In this document: positions 54,484 through 64,000 of the stretch, one piece after another
How positions within the stretch are numbered: position 1 is the first letter of the stretch
Layout: each line of letters starts with the position of its first letter
Source of the DNA: Roridomyces roridus
Lineage: Eukaryota > Basidiomycota > Agaricomycetes > Agaricales > Mycenaceae
Direction of reading: 5' to 3'
DNA length: 64,000 nucleotides
Assembly (NCBI GenBank): GCA_029378245.1
Contig: JARKIF010000100.1
Location: 1-64,000 of the forward strand
The notes under the pieces: generated by a model
What the model was told of the DNA's origin: nothing
The model's input: the letters and a program-made list of their open reading frames with translations, nothing else
Databases searched by the model: none
Program-made: the position numbers and the translations under genes

Positions 54484-55666
54484 ATGAGCCTCGACATCGA
54501 GAAAGGTCACGGCGGTGCTGGCAGCGCGCTCACTGCCGCCCCTTTCCCCACTCGCATTGCCGACCCTGCCCCCCTGGGTCTATTCTCCTTCGCTGCCACG
54601 ACTTTCATCCTGAGCTTCTACAACGTTCAAATCCGTGGCATCACCGAGCCCAACGTCGTCGTCGGCATGGCCCTTTTCACTGGTGGTCTCGCTCAGTTGC
54701 TCGCGGGCATGTGGGAGTTCCCTCGCGGAAACGTCTTTGGCGCGACTGGTGCGTCTCTGTCCCTCTTCCAAGGACCCATTCTAACAGAAATACAGCCTTC
54801 ACATCCTATGGCGCGTTCTGGTTGTCGTATGCGGCGATCCTGATCCCCGGCTCTGGCATCATCGACGCGTATGTTGACCCAACGACGGGCAAGCTGAACG
54901 GTGAAATGCTGGATAACGCGCTGGGCATCTATCTCTTCACCTGGTTCATTTTCACCTTCCTGTTCTTGTGAGTTGCCCTCTCCTTTTTTCTTGTCGCTCC
55001 TCGCAAATCGCCCCACATCCCCATCTGTAATTGCCCGGTCCCCGTCGGACGCGCTGGCTCTTTCTGATGGCGGCTGTCGCGCGCGTCACTTGCTGTGGAT
55101 CTGTGTCATTACACCACATGTTTCTTCCACTTTGCGTATATCGCCCACCACGACCCCGTCTGTATCTCCATGGGTGTCCACCCACAAGGCCGATGATGTG
55201 GTTGTTCGTGCCCGGGACGCGCCACCCGCGCCATTCCTCCGTGGGGTTTTTTCCGGCGAATCGCCGAACCTCCGTCTCCTTTGTTTAGCTAGTCACTGAC
55301 TATTTTTTTCTTGCAGCCTCACCTCCCTGCGCAAGTCGATTGCCTTCATCTCCCTCTTCGGATGCCTGTCGATCACATTTGCTCTCCTCGGCGCGGGTAA
55401 CTTCACGGGCAAAGAAAAGTGAGCTCACTCAGTTCTTTCCCGCTGGCGGAATGTTGCCGTCCACGCGGTAATACGGCATTCTGGCGCAGTATCTCCCCGG
55501 TTCAGGAACAGTCACTGACCAACCATCATCCAGTGTTCTCAAGGCCGGCGGCGCATTTGGCATCGTCACCGCGTTCATCGCATACTACATGGCTTTCTCC
55601 GACCTACTCGCTGCCGAGCGTGCGCCGATTATTGGCCTCCCAATGGGCGGGTTCAAGCATGATTGA
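54484..55666 (+). CDS. acetate/ammonia transporter of the GPR1/FUN34/SatP (AceTr) family
   Basis: Plasma-membrane monocarboxylate carrier with six TM helices. The ATG at 54484 gives MSLDIEKGHGGAGSALTAAP. The family signature appears as DPAPLGLFSFAATTFILSFY (usually NPAPLGL), then VVGMALFTGGLAQLLAGMWE, FPRGNVFGATAFTSYGAFWL, SYAAILIPGSGI, a TM ending at FTFLFF, LTSLRKSIAFISLFGCLSIT with FALLGAGNF, and GIVTAFIAYYMAFSDLLAAE before the C-terminal hydrophilic end. Introns about 54749-54794, 54968-55316 (unusually long, 349 bp) and 55420-55532. Intact; stop 55664-55666. Confidence 0.85.
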
Positions 55667-56086
55667 TTGACTCGGAGGCGACGGGGATCTCGGTAGAAGT
55701 AGTTTACCCTTTCGTGATTCCATCTTCTATTCCTGCCTTCTTTATGTATGATACAACATTACCCGGGTCTCTTTTCTTTTCTTGCCAAATTTGCGCAGTG
55801 TTACCGCAACACATCACATTCTTTTGATCGATAGCCGTTCTTTAAAAGTTGCCCTACATGCTACCAGTAGCACACAGAAGTACGAGTACATGGACTTGAT
55901 TTAATGAAGGAGTTGTTCTTCCTTGCCAGGAATTGAGAGTCAGAGCTAGCTCGAGAGAATTGTATGGTTCGAATCCAAGTCTCAGCAATGTTGAGGGGAT
56001 TGTATGAATTTAACTCTTTTGCTCTGCGAGTCTGCTTGAAGTCGGAAAACCATTTGCATTTCTGTGGATCGCGTCGGTACCAGGTA
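55667..56086. other. 3' flank of the acetate transporter, with a B-box-like motif
   Basis: GGTTCGAATCC at about 55964 is a single pol III B-box-like sequence without a tRNA fold. It is the first of six such motifs in 55.9-58.5 kb. Confidence 0.4.
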
Positions 56087-56178
56087 TCAGACATGGTGTA
56101 ACCCACACGGCTGCTCGCAATCATGCTATATCCATGTTGTCAAGCGCAGCAATTCGGGGTTCGAATCCCTGTGTCTGA
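56087..56178 (+). other. tRNA-like sequence (probable tRNA pseudogene)
   Basis: 92 nt with a 7-bp acceptor-like pairing TCAGACA/TGTCTGA and a perfect T arm (CGGGG TTCGAAT CCCTG). GTGT/ACAC could form a D stem. The middle has no standard anticodon arm, although GCTGC/GCAGC flank a 31-nt loop. It is not called as a functional tRNA. Confidence 0.4.
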
Positions 56179-57047
56179 CTAGATCGTTGTGGCCGAACCC
56201 CCTTTTTGTTCTCTTGAGCCTTGAGAGGCTCTGTGGCGCAGATTCGAGCTCGAGCTCAAGGAATTCGATAATGAGCTCCCAGCGTCAACGTTTCAACTCC
56301 TGAGCAGCTTGAAGGCCATTTTGGTTGAAATCCAGCAGGTTTAATGACCAAGTTACAGCACTTGGTTCGAGCTTTCGAAGGCATACTTACACTCAGACTC
56401 GAGTTAGTTCAACAAAGGCCTGGAGGCAGCAGTGTGCCCAGACGTCCCAACTTCCTTCCCGATCACACGCTGGGTTCGATTCCGAGGGTTGCTATAATGT
56501 TGCCACGATCAGCGAATTCTTTTCCTTCAATTGAACGAGTTTGGACCTGGGTTTGGGGGAAAACTCTGTAGGTACTTATGATCGACCGAATCTCCCTCCA
56601 AGAGTCAGCGCTTCAGTACGAGCGGGAAAGAACTCCGCAAAGACTAGCGCTAAGGTTAATTTTCAGATTTTCCATCCTTTCACCCAAGTGGGCGAAATTT
56701 GCTGAGCGTGGGCGTCGGTGGGCCCAAAGAAGATACGTGATGGCGCGCTATCTTTCGATCAAATTCAACGCCTCGGCGGCCGCAGTTTCTGGTGTCTTCT
56801 TCGAATTCGAATCCTTGTTCTGTTACCATGTTTAGCGCTCAGCGGCGTCCCGAGAGCTCGAGCTGACAGAAGGCTCGGGCTAGCCTCGGTCATCTTGGCC
56901 TCTTGCCAGTTTCCTGTAATTACCGGTACCGTCGGGCTTCCCAGCCTCCTTTTCCCAGCCTCCTAATCTGAGTCATATGCCCGAGGCTGCCCGAACCAAG
57001 TTGACTATAAACCCTCTGCCAGTAATCTCTCAGCACGACAAAATCAA
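56179..57047. other. intergenic stretch with further B-box-like motifs
   Basis: GGGTTCGATTCCG occurs near 56470 and an A-box-like TGGCGCAGA near 56233, not in one tRNA fold. The promoter of the next tautomerase lies at the right end. Confidence 0.35.
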
Positions 57048-57616
57048 ATGCCTCTCCACCGCTTCTTCATCCCCAAAGGGCTCTACACCGCGTCGGACAA
57101 GGCCGCCATCGCACGCGCGGTAACGGAAGTCTACAAAATACTCCCGAAATTCTACGTCGTCGTGCTCTTCATCGAGCTCGACGCCGACCCTGAGAATGGC
57201 AATTTTTTCGTTGGCGGGGAGCCGAATGCCCGATTTGTGCGCATTGCGGTGGAGCATTATGCCCGGAATTTCGGGGAGTGAGTGTCTTTTATTCGTGCTT
57301 CGGCCGTGTTGACTGAACATACCCAGTGACGATCAGCGCAAGCGCATGTTCATGGACCGCTACGAGGCGGCGTTGGAGCCGTTCACCAAAGGGCGAGGCA
57401 TCGACTGGGAAGTGCAGGTTAGCGACGCGGATGTGAGTTCTCCTTGCCATGCCATTATTCGCTGCTAATTCTGTCACTCCGAAGCGCGTGCTGTGGAACG
57501 AAAATGGTGTTGCGCCGCCGGTGCCCGGGAGTGAGGAGGAAAAGATTTGGAAGCAGGAGAATCGGGCCGTTTCGGCGGAGGAGATGGAAGCATTGAAGGC
57601 GCAAGGGCGGCTTTAG
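57048..57616 (+). CDS. cis-CaaD-like tautomerase superfamily protein, copy 2
   Basis: Paralogue of 39374-39938. The ATG at 57048 gives MPLHRFFIPKGLYTASDKAA, then LPKFYVVVLFIELDADPENG, GGEPNARFVRIAVEHYARNF, KRMFMDRYEAALEPFTKGRG, IDWEVQVSDAD and VLWNENGVAPPVPGSEEEKI. Two introns at the same positions as copy 1. Pro-1 and the Arg of VRI are kept. Intact. It differs from copy 1 by many substitutions, so this duplication is older than the promoter-exon duplication at 39.1 kb. Confidence 0.85.
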
Positions 57617-58746
57617 TGTGGTTGGAAAATTCAACCAGCTACACGTGACGGAATGTCATCACGTGCAGTGTTCAACTTTTGGTTCAAATTGGATTTGCGT
57701 GATCTGTTCGGTGTTCCGTAGTTCTCTTCACCTCTCTCTCGTCACAAAACGTAGACTCCGTTTAGCCTTGACCACCCGAGGCCGATGGGGATGGATAACC
57801 CGGTCCCTTCGCTTGCTATCAACGTTGAACTTGACCAATATCGGGACGTCGACCAAGGCAAGACTATAATTTACTATAATTTTCAACGAGCATGATTCTA
57901 TGGATTTGCTCTTTCCGATTTTTGGCTGAATAAAAAATTCGCGGGACAATGCGGCACTCAGACACCGGGACTCGAACCCGCAACCGCCGCCGGAATCAAG
58001 GATCGTCTGCAGCTGCAGTTGCAACTGAAGCGGCGATGTTGACTTGACACCATGTCTGGTAGTTGTTCCGCCCCCCAACCGGCTATGGGCTAGGACTCTT
58101 ACTCTATGTAGACCGACTGTCTGAAAAAGAGCCGGTTCTTGATTCATCCATGAGAACACAGGGATTCGAACCCCTTCCTGTTTCTGCATGTCATGGCGAT
58201 TCTGAGACCCATTCAAAGATGTTTGGTAACTGTGTGCGTGCGGGGTACTTGGAGTCATTTCAAAGACTCGTGGCGTCGACGCTCCCTTCAAGCTCGGGTG
58301 CTCTGACTAATATAGTCACTCTCGATCCAGGCAATCGCCTCAAAGTCGTAAGTAATGAATGGACAGACGGCTCTTCGCCTGAGATTCTCTTTCGCATAAA
58401 AAGGGATATCACCAATTTCTGGACAACAAGTTCAGGAATCGAACCTGGCGCTCGTGCGGACACGGTTGTTACTTGGAAGCTTAGCAGTTTTCGATAAACT
58501 TCATCTCCTCTGTGACAAAATGTTATTGAGTTGTAGCAACACCCGGGGAGAATACGGGCTGTCCGAAGTTCCCAGCGTGGAGTGTCAGCCTGAGCGAGTA
58601 CTAGCAGGTCTCTTCATTGAAGCACATCTTGAGTGTAGCACGAGGACTTGTATGCATTCGTCCGCCAGTACAAATCGTTTAGTCATTGCCTTCTCCCCTC
58701 CACGGCACAACTCAACTCAACCCCGAAACCCCCGAGCGCTTCAAAT
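57617..58746. other. intergenic stretch with minus-strand tRNA-like fragments
   Basis: 57958-58059 (minus) repeats the arrangement of 56087-56178: CAGACATGGTGT at the 5' end, a T-arm-like CGGGTTCGAGTCCCG and TGTCTG at the 3' end. A third T arm (GGGGTTCGAATCCCTGTG, minus, about 58144-58164) and a fourth (CAGGTTCGATTCCTG, minus, about 58433) follow. No protein gene recognised. Confidence 0.45.
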
Positions 58747-60514
58747 CTACACGCACGTGTCAATTCGACTCCGGCTCCAGAGCAAAGTTGAATACTCACC
58801 ACCTGTAGGTATATTCGGCCTCACTGCACTCGCCCAAACAGTCGTAAATGCATCCGGTTGCCCCAAATCATTGATCTGTCCAGGCTCCAAACTCCCCGTA
58901 TCAGGCCCGCAGCACGGCGAGGCGGTTCCCCAGATGGGGCCCGCGGCCCAGATGGACCAACCGATCCATTCAGGGTTCGCGGACAGGTAAGCCAGGAGGT
59001 CGTCGATGAACTGTATACGGGAGTCAAGATAAGGGCAAGGTGAGGAGGGGATGATAGGAGAGGAGACGAACCTGGAAACAATTTTGGTTGTTTCCACCGC
59101 CGAATTCGCTGAGTACGGCTCTACACCAAGATGAGATGAGAGTCACAATGGGAGTGGTTGAGCGTACTTGAGATTATTTTGCTGTAACCAGGCTGTTATG
59201 GCCGCGAGGTTTGACGGGCCTGTATCCCTTGATTAGTTAGATGTTCGGGTCGAAAGCGGGAGCATATACCAGGTTGCGTGCACTCTGCATGACCCCCTGA
59301 GAAGTCCACATCTGCCGCACGTCGTCAGCTTGCGAAAGATCACGCCCAACAAGACGCACCCAGATACTACCGAACGCTCCGTCAATACTCCTTCCCGCGT
59401 CCAAATATCAGAGCCACGCACCTCATGCACATCGATAGCTGTATTCCTAGCGGGATCAACCAGCTGATTCAGAAAATCGCTCGAAGGCGCATCCCCACTC
59501 CCAGTGACCTGCGTCCACGAATGCCCGCCTGTGAATCCGTTGCCTGGAGCAAGAATGAGTTGTTTTGCGCCCGAGGCCCGGATACCGTTGATCGCAGCTT
59601 GGTTGTTTGCGAGGAGTAGGTCAGTTGCCTGGGGTCGCAATCTCAACCCAAAACAGCGAATGGAGAGCAAGGGAAGGGTTTACCAGATCATGCGGCTCGT
59701 TGTTGATACCAAAGATAACATTCGGGTTCGAGACGAACCGCGAGGCGAGTTGGTTCCAGAATGCTTGGAACTGTGCCGTCGTCGCGGCTTTGGGGTCGGT
59801 TGTGTCGCCGATAATCTGTGTACATTAAGCCGCGGGGATGTCAAGGGGGTTTCCCCACGCACGCTGCCGCTGAATGGTTGCGAGGATGGATCGCTGCACG
59901 GGTTTAGGGTTGAACGGATAATTGGATCAACGAACGTACTTGTCTGTTCTCGAATGAGTAGGGAATTGTTAAATAAGAGAGTCGCACGCACAGCGCATAT
60001 AATTATGAGGGTCAATGAGCGCGTACGCCCCCTTGGTCAGAGTAATATGGTTGATCGCGTCTGCGAATTCCGAGAAATACTGGATTGTCGATGCTCAGCG
60101 GGTCACACAAAGAGCAAGGGAACAACAGCCACCGTTTCGTTAAACTTACTCCCCAGCCCGAAGGAGAGCGGGCACATTCGCTCCATGAGGAAGGTTACAC
60201 GGAAAAAATTGATCTTTTCCTGGTCGACGAAGATGTCGACGGTGCTCTTCAACTGAATCAACAAACAGGATGGTCCCAGAAGAAAGTGGGAAACCTTGTT
60301 GATGAAAGCATAATCGACACCGAACCTCCCCGGAAGGCCTTGGCCAGGGGTACCAAAGACGCCGAACTCGCCGCCAGACTAAATACAACATACTTTAAGT
60401 AGCTCCACATCCCACGAAAGTTGCAGTACCACTCACCTCATTGACTCCAGCGTAGAGGATTTTCGCGAGCCCTACAGCGAGGAAAATGTACGGAATGAAG
60501 AGGGAAATGAGCAT
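58747..60514 (-). CDS. GH5 endoglucanase (subfamily 5-like, EGII type)
   Basis: Secreted cellulase cutting internal beta-1,4-glucan bonds. The ATG at 60514 starts a hydrophobic signal (MLISLFIPYIFLAVGLAKIL). Then SGGEFGVFGTPGQGLPGRFG, FADAINHITLTKGAYALIDP with HNYMR, ATTAQFQAFWNQLASRFVSN, FGINNEPHD with the acid/base Glu, NNQAAINGIRASGAKQLILA, PGNGFTGGHSWTQV, YLDVDFSGGHAECTQPG, the nucleophile Glu in AVLSEFGGGNNQNC, and WIGWSIWAAGPIWG. About ten introns; stop 58747-58749 after a short tail. No CBM1 is visible. Intact as far as can be spliced by eye. Confidence 0.85.
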
Positions 60515-61143
60515 TGTTGTTGAGGAGGCCTAGTCGCGAGGCGCACCTTCTTATATTTTTTCGCCAGGGTATAAAATCCCAAAAACATACCGTCTCCACT
60601 GCGGTGGATTATCGGGTCAGCCCATTTCTAGACCAAGTGACTGCTGGCAGGGCGGAGCGCACACGGGACCCGCGGAAGCAATATGAATTGGTGATGTATT
60701 CGTCGGGCAACGAATAGGCTTGAAGAAAAAAAAGATACCGGTGGGAAACGAGTTGCGAGTTCGGGTATCTTAGGTTGGGAGGGGTGCACAATAAATTTAA
60801 GCGGCATCGGAGCACCTTTTGGAGCGTCAGCAGACGCGAGATAATGGTGCCGTTGAGTACCGTTGCAACGGTAGACGCTCACGGTGACGATGAGCCACAA
60901 GGTCCTGTGAAGTGAAAAACCGACAATGGTGGTCAAGTGCAAGCCGCATTGATGTAGTTGATTGACGGCAGGTTGATGTCGACGTCACTGCCGTGCCGCT
61001 GCTTTCCTCTCAATTTACTCTCCCACCAAGATACGGCGACGATGGAGGACCGGGAATATCTCCTAGGTCATTTTCGATGTCTTGGAATGCTTCAGATTTG
61101 TTTACGTCTCTGCAGGAGGAAAACCCGCTCGGCCGCCGTTGAA
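60515..61143. other. divergent promoter region GH5 / GNAT
   Basis: Shared upstream region of two divergent genes. No gene recognised. Confidence 0.4.
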
Positions 61144-61772
61144 ATGACTCACTCCTCTCCGAGTCAACGAACAACCATGACTGGAATCAAGCTTGTCCAT
61201 GCCACATCCGACGAGCTCAAGGGACAGTGCATCGCGATTCGAAAAGCTGTGAGTCGCCAGCACTTATGCAGCCTTGGATTCACACGGCAATGGGTCAGGT
61301 CTTCGTTCAGGAACAAGGGTACATCCATCTTGACGAAGATAACCAGCCGTGAGTCAGATTTAGGCATCTGCATTCGTAAAAATACACATTCTCTACTATT
61401 CAGGGAAGATGCTGTTGCCCTGCACTTTCTCGCCATCCAAGACGACACGTTTATAGGCACTGCACGCCTGGCTGCACGGCCAAACCACGTCTACATCCTC
61501 TCCCGCTTTGCCCTTCTCCCGTCTTTCCGGGGGAACGGGAACGGCGGTAAGTTTATCGCCGCGCTGGAACAATGGGTTCTTCAGCAGGGCGGGTTCCATA
61601 TCGTTGAGCTGGAAGCTCAGGATGGGTCGTACGGATTCTACGAGAGGTGGGTACTATAACCTCCCGCTGCTTTTAGCTGACGTTCGAATACAGGTTGGGA
61701 TATACGAGACAGAGCAGCGAGCCCTATATCAAGGCGAGTCTACGCAAGTTGCTGCTTCTGGAGTCGGACTGA
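61144..61772 (+). CDS. GNAT-family N-acetyltransferase
   Basis: Acetyl-CoA-dependent transferase of unknown acceptor. The ATG at 61144 gives MTHSSPSQRTTMTGIKLVHA (a second ATG at 61177 is also possible). Exons join as RKA-VFVQEQGYIHLDEDNQP-EDAVALHFLAIQDD, then GTARLAARPNHVYILSRFAL, the acetyl-CoA loop LLPSFRGNGNGGKFIAALEQ, and GFYERLGYTRQSSEPYIKAS ending KLLLLESD. Introns about 61249-61300, 61351-61404 and 61648-61693. The R-x-x-G-x-G/A loop is present as RGNGNG. Intact and about 160 aa, typical for the family. Confidence 0.75.
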
Positions 61773-61985
61773 CAGGTTACTCAAGGATGGGAAACCGCAT
61801 CTTCGCATGAGGAAGGATTTGGCCATAGACGAGTAGAAGAATAATGAAGTTCGGTTACTCTACAATGTACTAACGGCCAGCCACGCGTCTTCTCCCGAGC
61901 CGCGGCGGAACATTGTCCTTTCGGAGCAACGCCATCGAACTTGGTATAAAACCATCCCCTATGGCCTGCGGTGCGCCCAAACTCC

Positions 61986-64000
61986 ATGCTTCCCCACTCC
62001 ATCCAACCTGAATACGATATCATCTTCGCCGGGGGCGGTACAGCCGCCTGCGTCACTGCCAGCCGCCTCGCCTCAGCCTTCCCCCACCTCACCATTCTAG
62101 TATTGGAGACAGGCCCGGGAACGAAGGACAAGGAGGAGCACATCCAACCTGGGCTATATCCGTCTCACCTCGCATCGGATACGAAGACCATGGGCGTTCA
62201 TGTGTCCGCGCCGTCGGACAACGTGGCGGGCCGCGCTATCTCTGTGTTCTTTGGCCAGTGCGTCGGAGGCGGGTCGTCCATTAACTGGATGGCGTATAAC
62301 AGGCCTGCTGCATCCGATCTTGATGAGTGGGAGACGGTATTCGGGAACGAGGGATGGGGCGCGGAGGCTATGATCCCGATGTTTCAAAAGGTATGGCATT
62401 CGTTGTCGAATTAATCTGACCGAACGACAGGCCGAAACATACGAGATCGACCCGAAGAAACCGACCCATGGGTCCGACGGTCCGCTCAAAGTCTCTTACG
62501 GCGCTGCGAGCGGATTGGATGGCTGGAAGGAATTCGGGAACGTCGGCTCGGCGATCGAGAAGGGTCGCCCTCAAGGAGTTGAAGCCAACAGTTTTGGCAC
62601 TGAAAGCATCAACGTCTTCTACGTGAGTTGCAACGTCCTAAATGGTTTCAGCTAACGTCGAATAGAGAATGCCGAAATGGGCCTCGACGGCTGGTCGCCG
62701 CTCAGATGTTGCTGCAAGTTGCTCTATCTATATCTTCGCAACGTTAGTAAACTGTTCTGAAGCATTACTACGTCTACAACAATTGGCCGTGTTCGATGGA
62801 TGCCTCGTCAATCGTGTCCTGATCGAGTCAGTGGCCATTCCATATCTCATTCATAAACTCACTTCACCAAGGAACGGCATCGCTATGGGTGTCGAATATT
62901 TCTTCAACCGACGCGTTCACCCATCGGCTCCTCCTCAAGACATTCGCTTCACAGTAAAGGCCCGCCAACTCGTCATTGTATCCGCCGGCGCCATGGGTTC
63001 GCCTCTAATTCTCGAGCGTTCTGGGATCGGACGCAAAGACTTGCTCGAGCGGGCGGGTATTGCCGTCGTTGCTGATATTCCAGGTGTCGGAGAATTATCA
63101 AGGTCTGCGATTCCTTGAACAATCGTTACTCGGTGTTGAAACCAAACCAGATCACATACTGTGCACTCCGTTGTACATCGTGGATTCTAATGTTAAGACC
63201 ATGGACGACCTGTTCCGTGGAGATACTGAGACGCTCAAGACCGCGCAACAGCAGTGGAACGCTGATGGATCTGGATTGTTAAGCTCCAAGTAAGCTTGCT
63301 CTCCTCTGACCAGAGTACTTCTCATTTTGTTAGTGCTATAGATGCCGCAATAAAGCTCCGTCCTCATCCGGATGAGCTGGGCGAACTCGGGCCCGAGTTC
63401 ATGGAGTACTGGAATGAAAAGTTTGCTGACAAGCCGGATAGACCGTTGCTCGTGTCTGGGCAAGTAATGAGCTTGCCTAAAAGGTTCGTTGAATTTTTCT
63501 GGTTGGACTGGCCTCTCATACATCTCAGCGACGAATTGCTTTCATCTCCCAAGTTGATGGTCATTCTATTTTACTTGGTATCTATCCCGTTTGACGGTCC
63601 CCTCTCGTTTTCTGATTCCGTTTGTGATCAAGTGCTATCCGAAATCGCGCGGATATCTCCACATTTCGTCCTCGGACCCTCTCGAAGCACCCAATTTTCA
63701 AGCGGGTTATCTCTCCAGGTGCGACTTCCATGCACTATTCAACTCTGACCCTCATTCATTTCCCATATCAGCCCCGCGGAACTTGCAGCCCTGCGCTGGG
63801 CCTACAAAAAGAGCCGCGAAATTGCTCGCAGGCTTAGCTTTTTCCGCGGCGCGCTGCCTCCTACGCATCCGAATTTCAACCCGGAATCATCTGCCGCGGC
63901 AGCAGTCCTGGAAACGTCGCCTGTGTCGCTCGAAGCTCCCAAAATCGTATACTCGAAGGAGGATGACGAAGCCATCGACAATCCGTGCAGACTACTTGGC
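61986..64000 (+). CDS. GMC oxidoreductase, alcohol (methanol) oxidase type, 3' partial, with frameshift
   Basis: FAD-dependent alcohol oxidase (AA3_3-like), which makes H2O2 and links to methanol from lignin demethylation. The ATG at 61986 gives MLPHSIQPEYDIIFAGGGTA, then VFFGQCVGGGSSINWMAYNR (GMC signature 1), GPLKVSYGAASG, GIAMGVEYFFNRRVH, IVSAGAMGSPLILERSGIGR (signature 2), DHILCTPLYIVDSNVKTMDD, EFMEYWNEKFADKPDRPLLV, RGYLHISSSDPLEAPNFQAG and ELAALRWAYKKSREIARRL. One intron at about 63463 needs a GC donor (GCAAGT). At about 63090 the expected GVGENYQD is broken by an apparent 2-bp loss (GGAGAATTAT). The rest of the frame is well kept, so this is either a recent null or an assembly error. 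The gene continues past 64000. Confidence 0.8.

Noticed and set aside
53884..54510. 208-codon minus-strand ORF
   Set aside because: It covers the promoter and start of the acetate transporter, shows no domain, and has no splice or start context; probably a chance frame.

Overview
The window is nuclear DNA of a filamentous basidiomycete, most likely an Agaricomycete wood or litter decomposer. Genes are split by many 45-70 bp GT-AG introns (two look like GC-AG). The gene set is typical of such fungi: an AA9 lytic polysaccharide monooxygenase, a GH5 endoglucanase, a multicopper laccase, an alcohol-oxidase-type GMC flavoenzyme, an FMO, fungal-type F-box/LRR proteins, an AIM9-like aminoglycoside-phosphotransferase-fold gene, a GPR1/FUN34-type acetate transporter and a U6 snRNA.

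Region 1 (1-28.6 kb) is dynamic and rich in transposons. It holds the AA9 gene (left edge), an F-box gene, and two copies of a secreted 16-cysteine protein gene lying in a ~2 kb inverted duplication (3.3-5.3 kb and 21.9-24.0 kb). Almost every gene between them has been hit by an insertion. An AIM9-like gene is cut by a 1.7 kb terminal-inverted-repeat (TIR) element that carries an exon/intron-structured gene fragment. A DHA2-type MFS transporter has a second gene-carrying element in an intron and a small element in its last exon. A family III CoA-transferase is cut by a solo LTR. An F-box gene is severed from its C-terminus. A clean 466 bp hAT-like MITE with an 8-bp target duplication lies nearby. 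Three elements (6531-8257, 9694-10057, 25171-25521) form one family, with CATCAG termini and TC dinucleotides on both sides. Removing one element plus one TC restores the reading frame of the host gene in two cases. An RNase H-like gene with a substituted catalytic aspartate and a U6-like locus close the region.

Region 2 (28.7-48.1 kb) is compact and clean: laccase, NAP1, FMO, a WRAP53/TCAB1-like WD40 protein, a cis-CaaD-like tautomerase with a tandem partial copy of its promoter and first exon, a small unknown protein, a basic/acidic low-complexity protein, a degenerating F-box-like gene, and a GT4 glycosyltransferase with a long disordered tail.

Region 3 (48.1-57 kb) is again repeat-rich: a tautomerase pseudogene, a GC-rich inverted-repeat element, a ~576 bp inverted-repeat unit, the acetate transporter, and a cluster of tRNA-like T-arm sequences (55.9-58.5 kb). 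A second intact tautomerase lies inside this cluster.

Region 4 (58.7-64 kb) holds the GH5 endoglucanase, a GNAT acetyltransferase and the GMC oxidase, which runs off the right edge and carries an apparent 2-bp frameshift. A short relic of a related GMC gene sits at 14.83-14.93 kb. No operons, CRISPR arrays or prokaryotic features are present. All gene models are manual splices and all family names rest on recognised motifs, not on searches.
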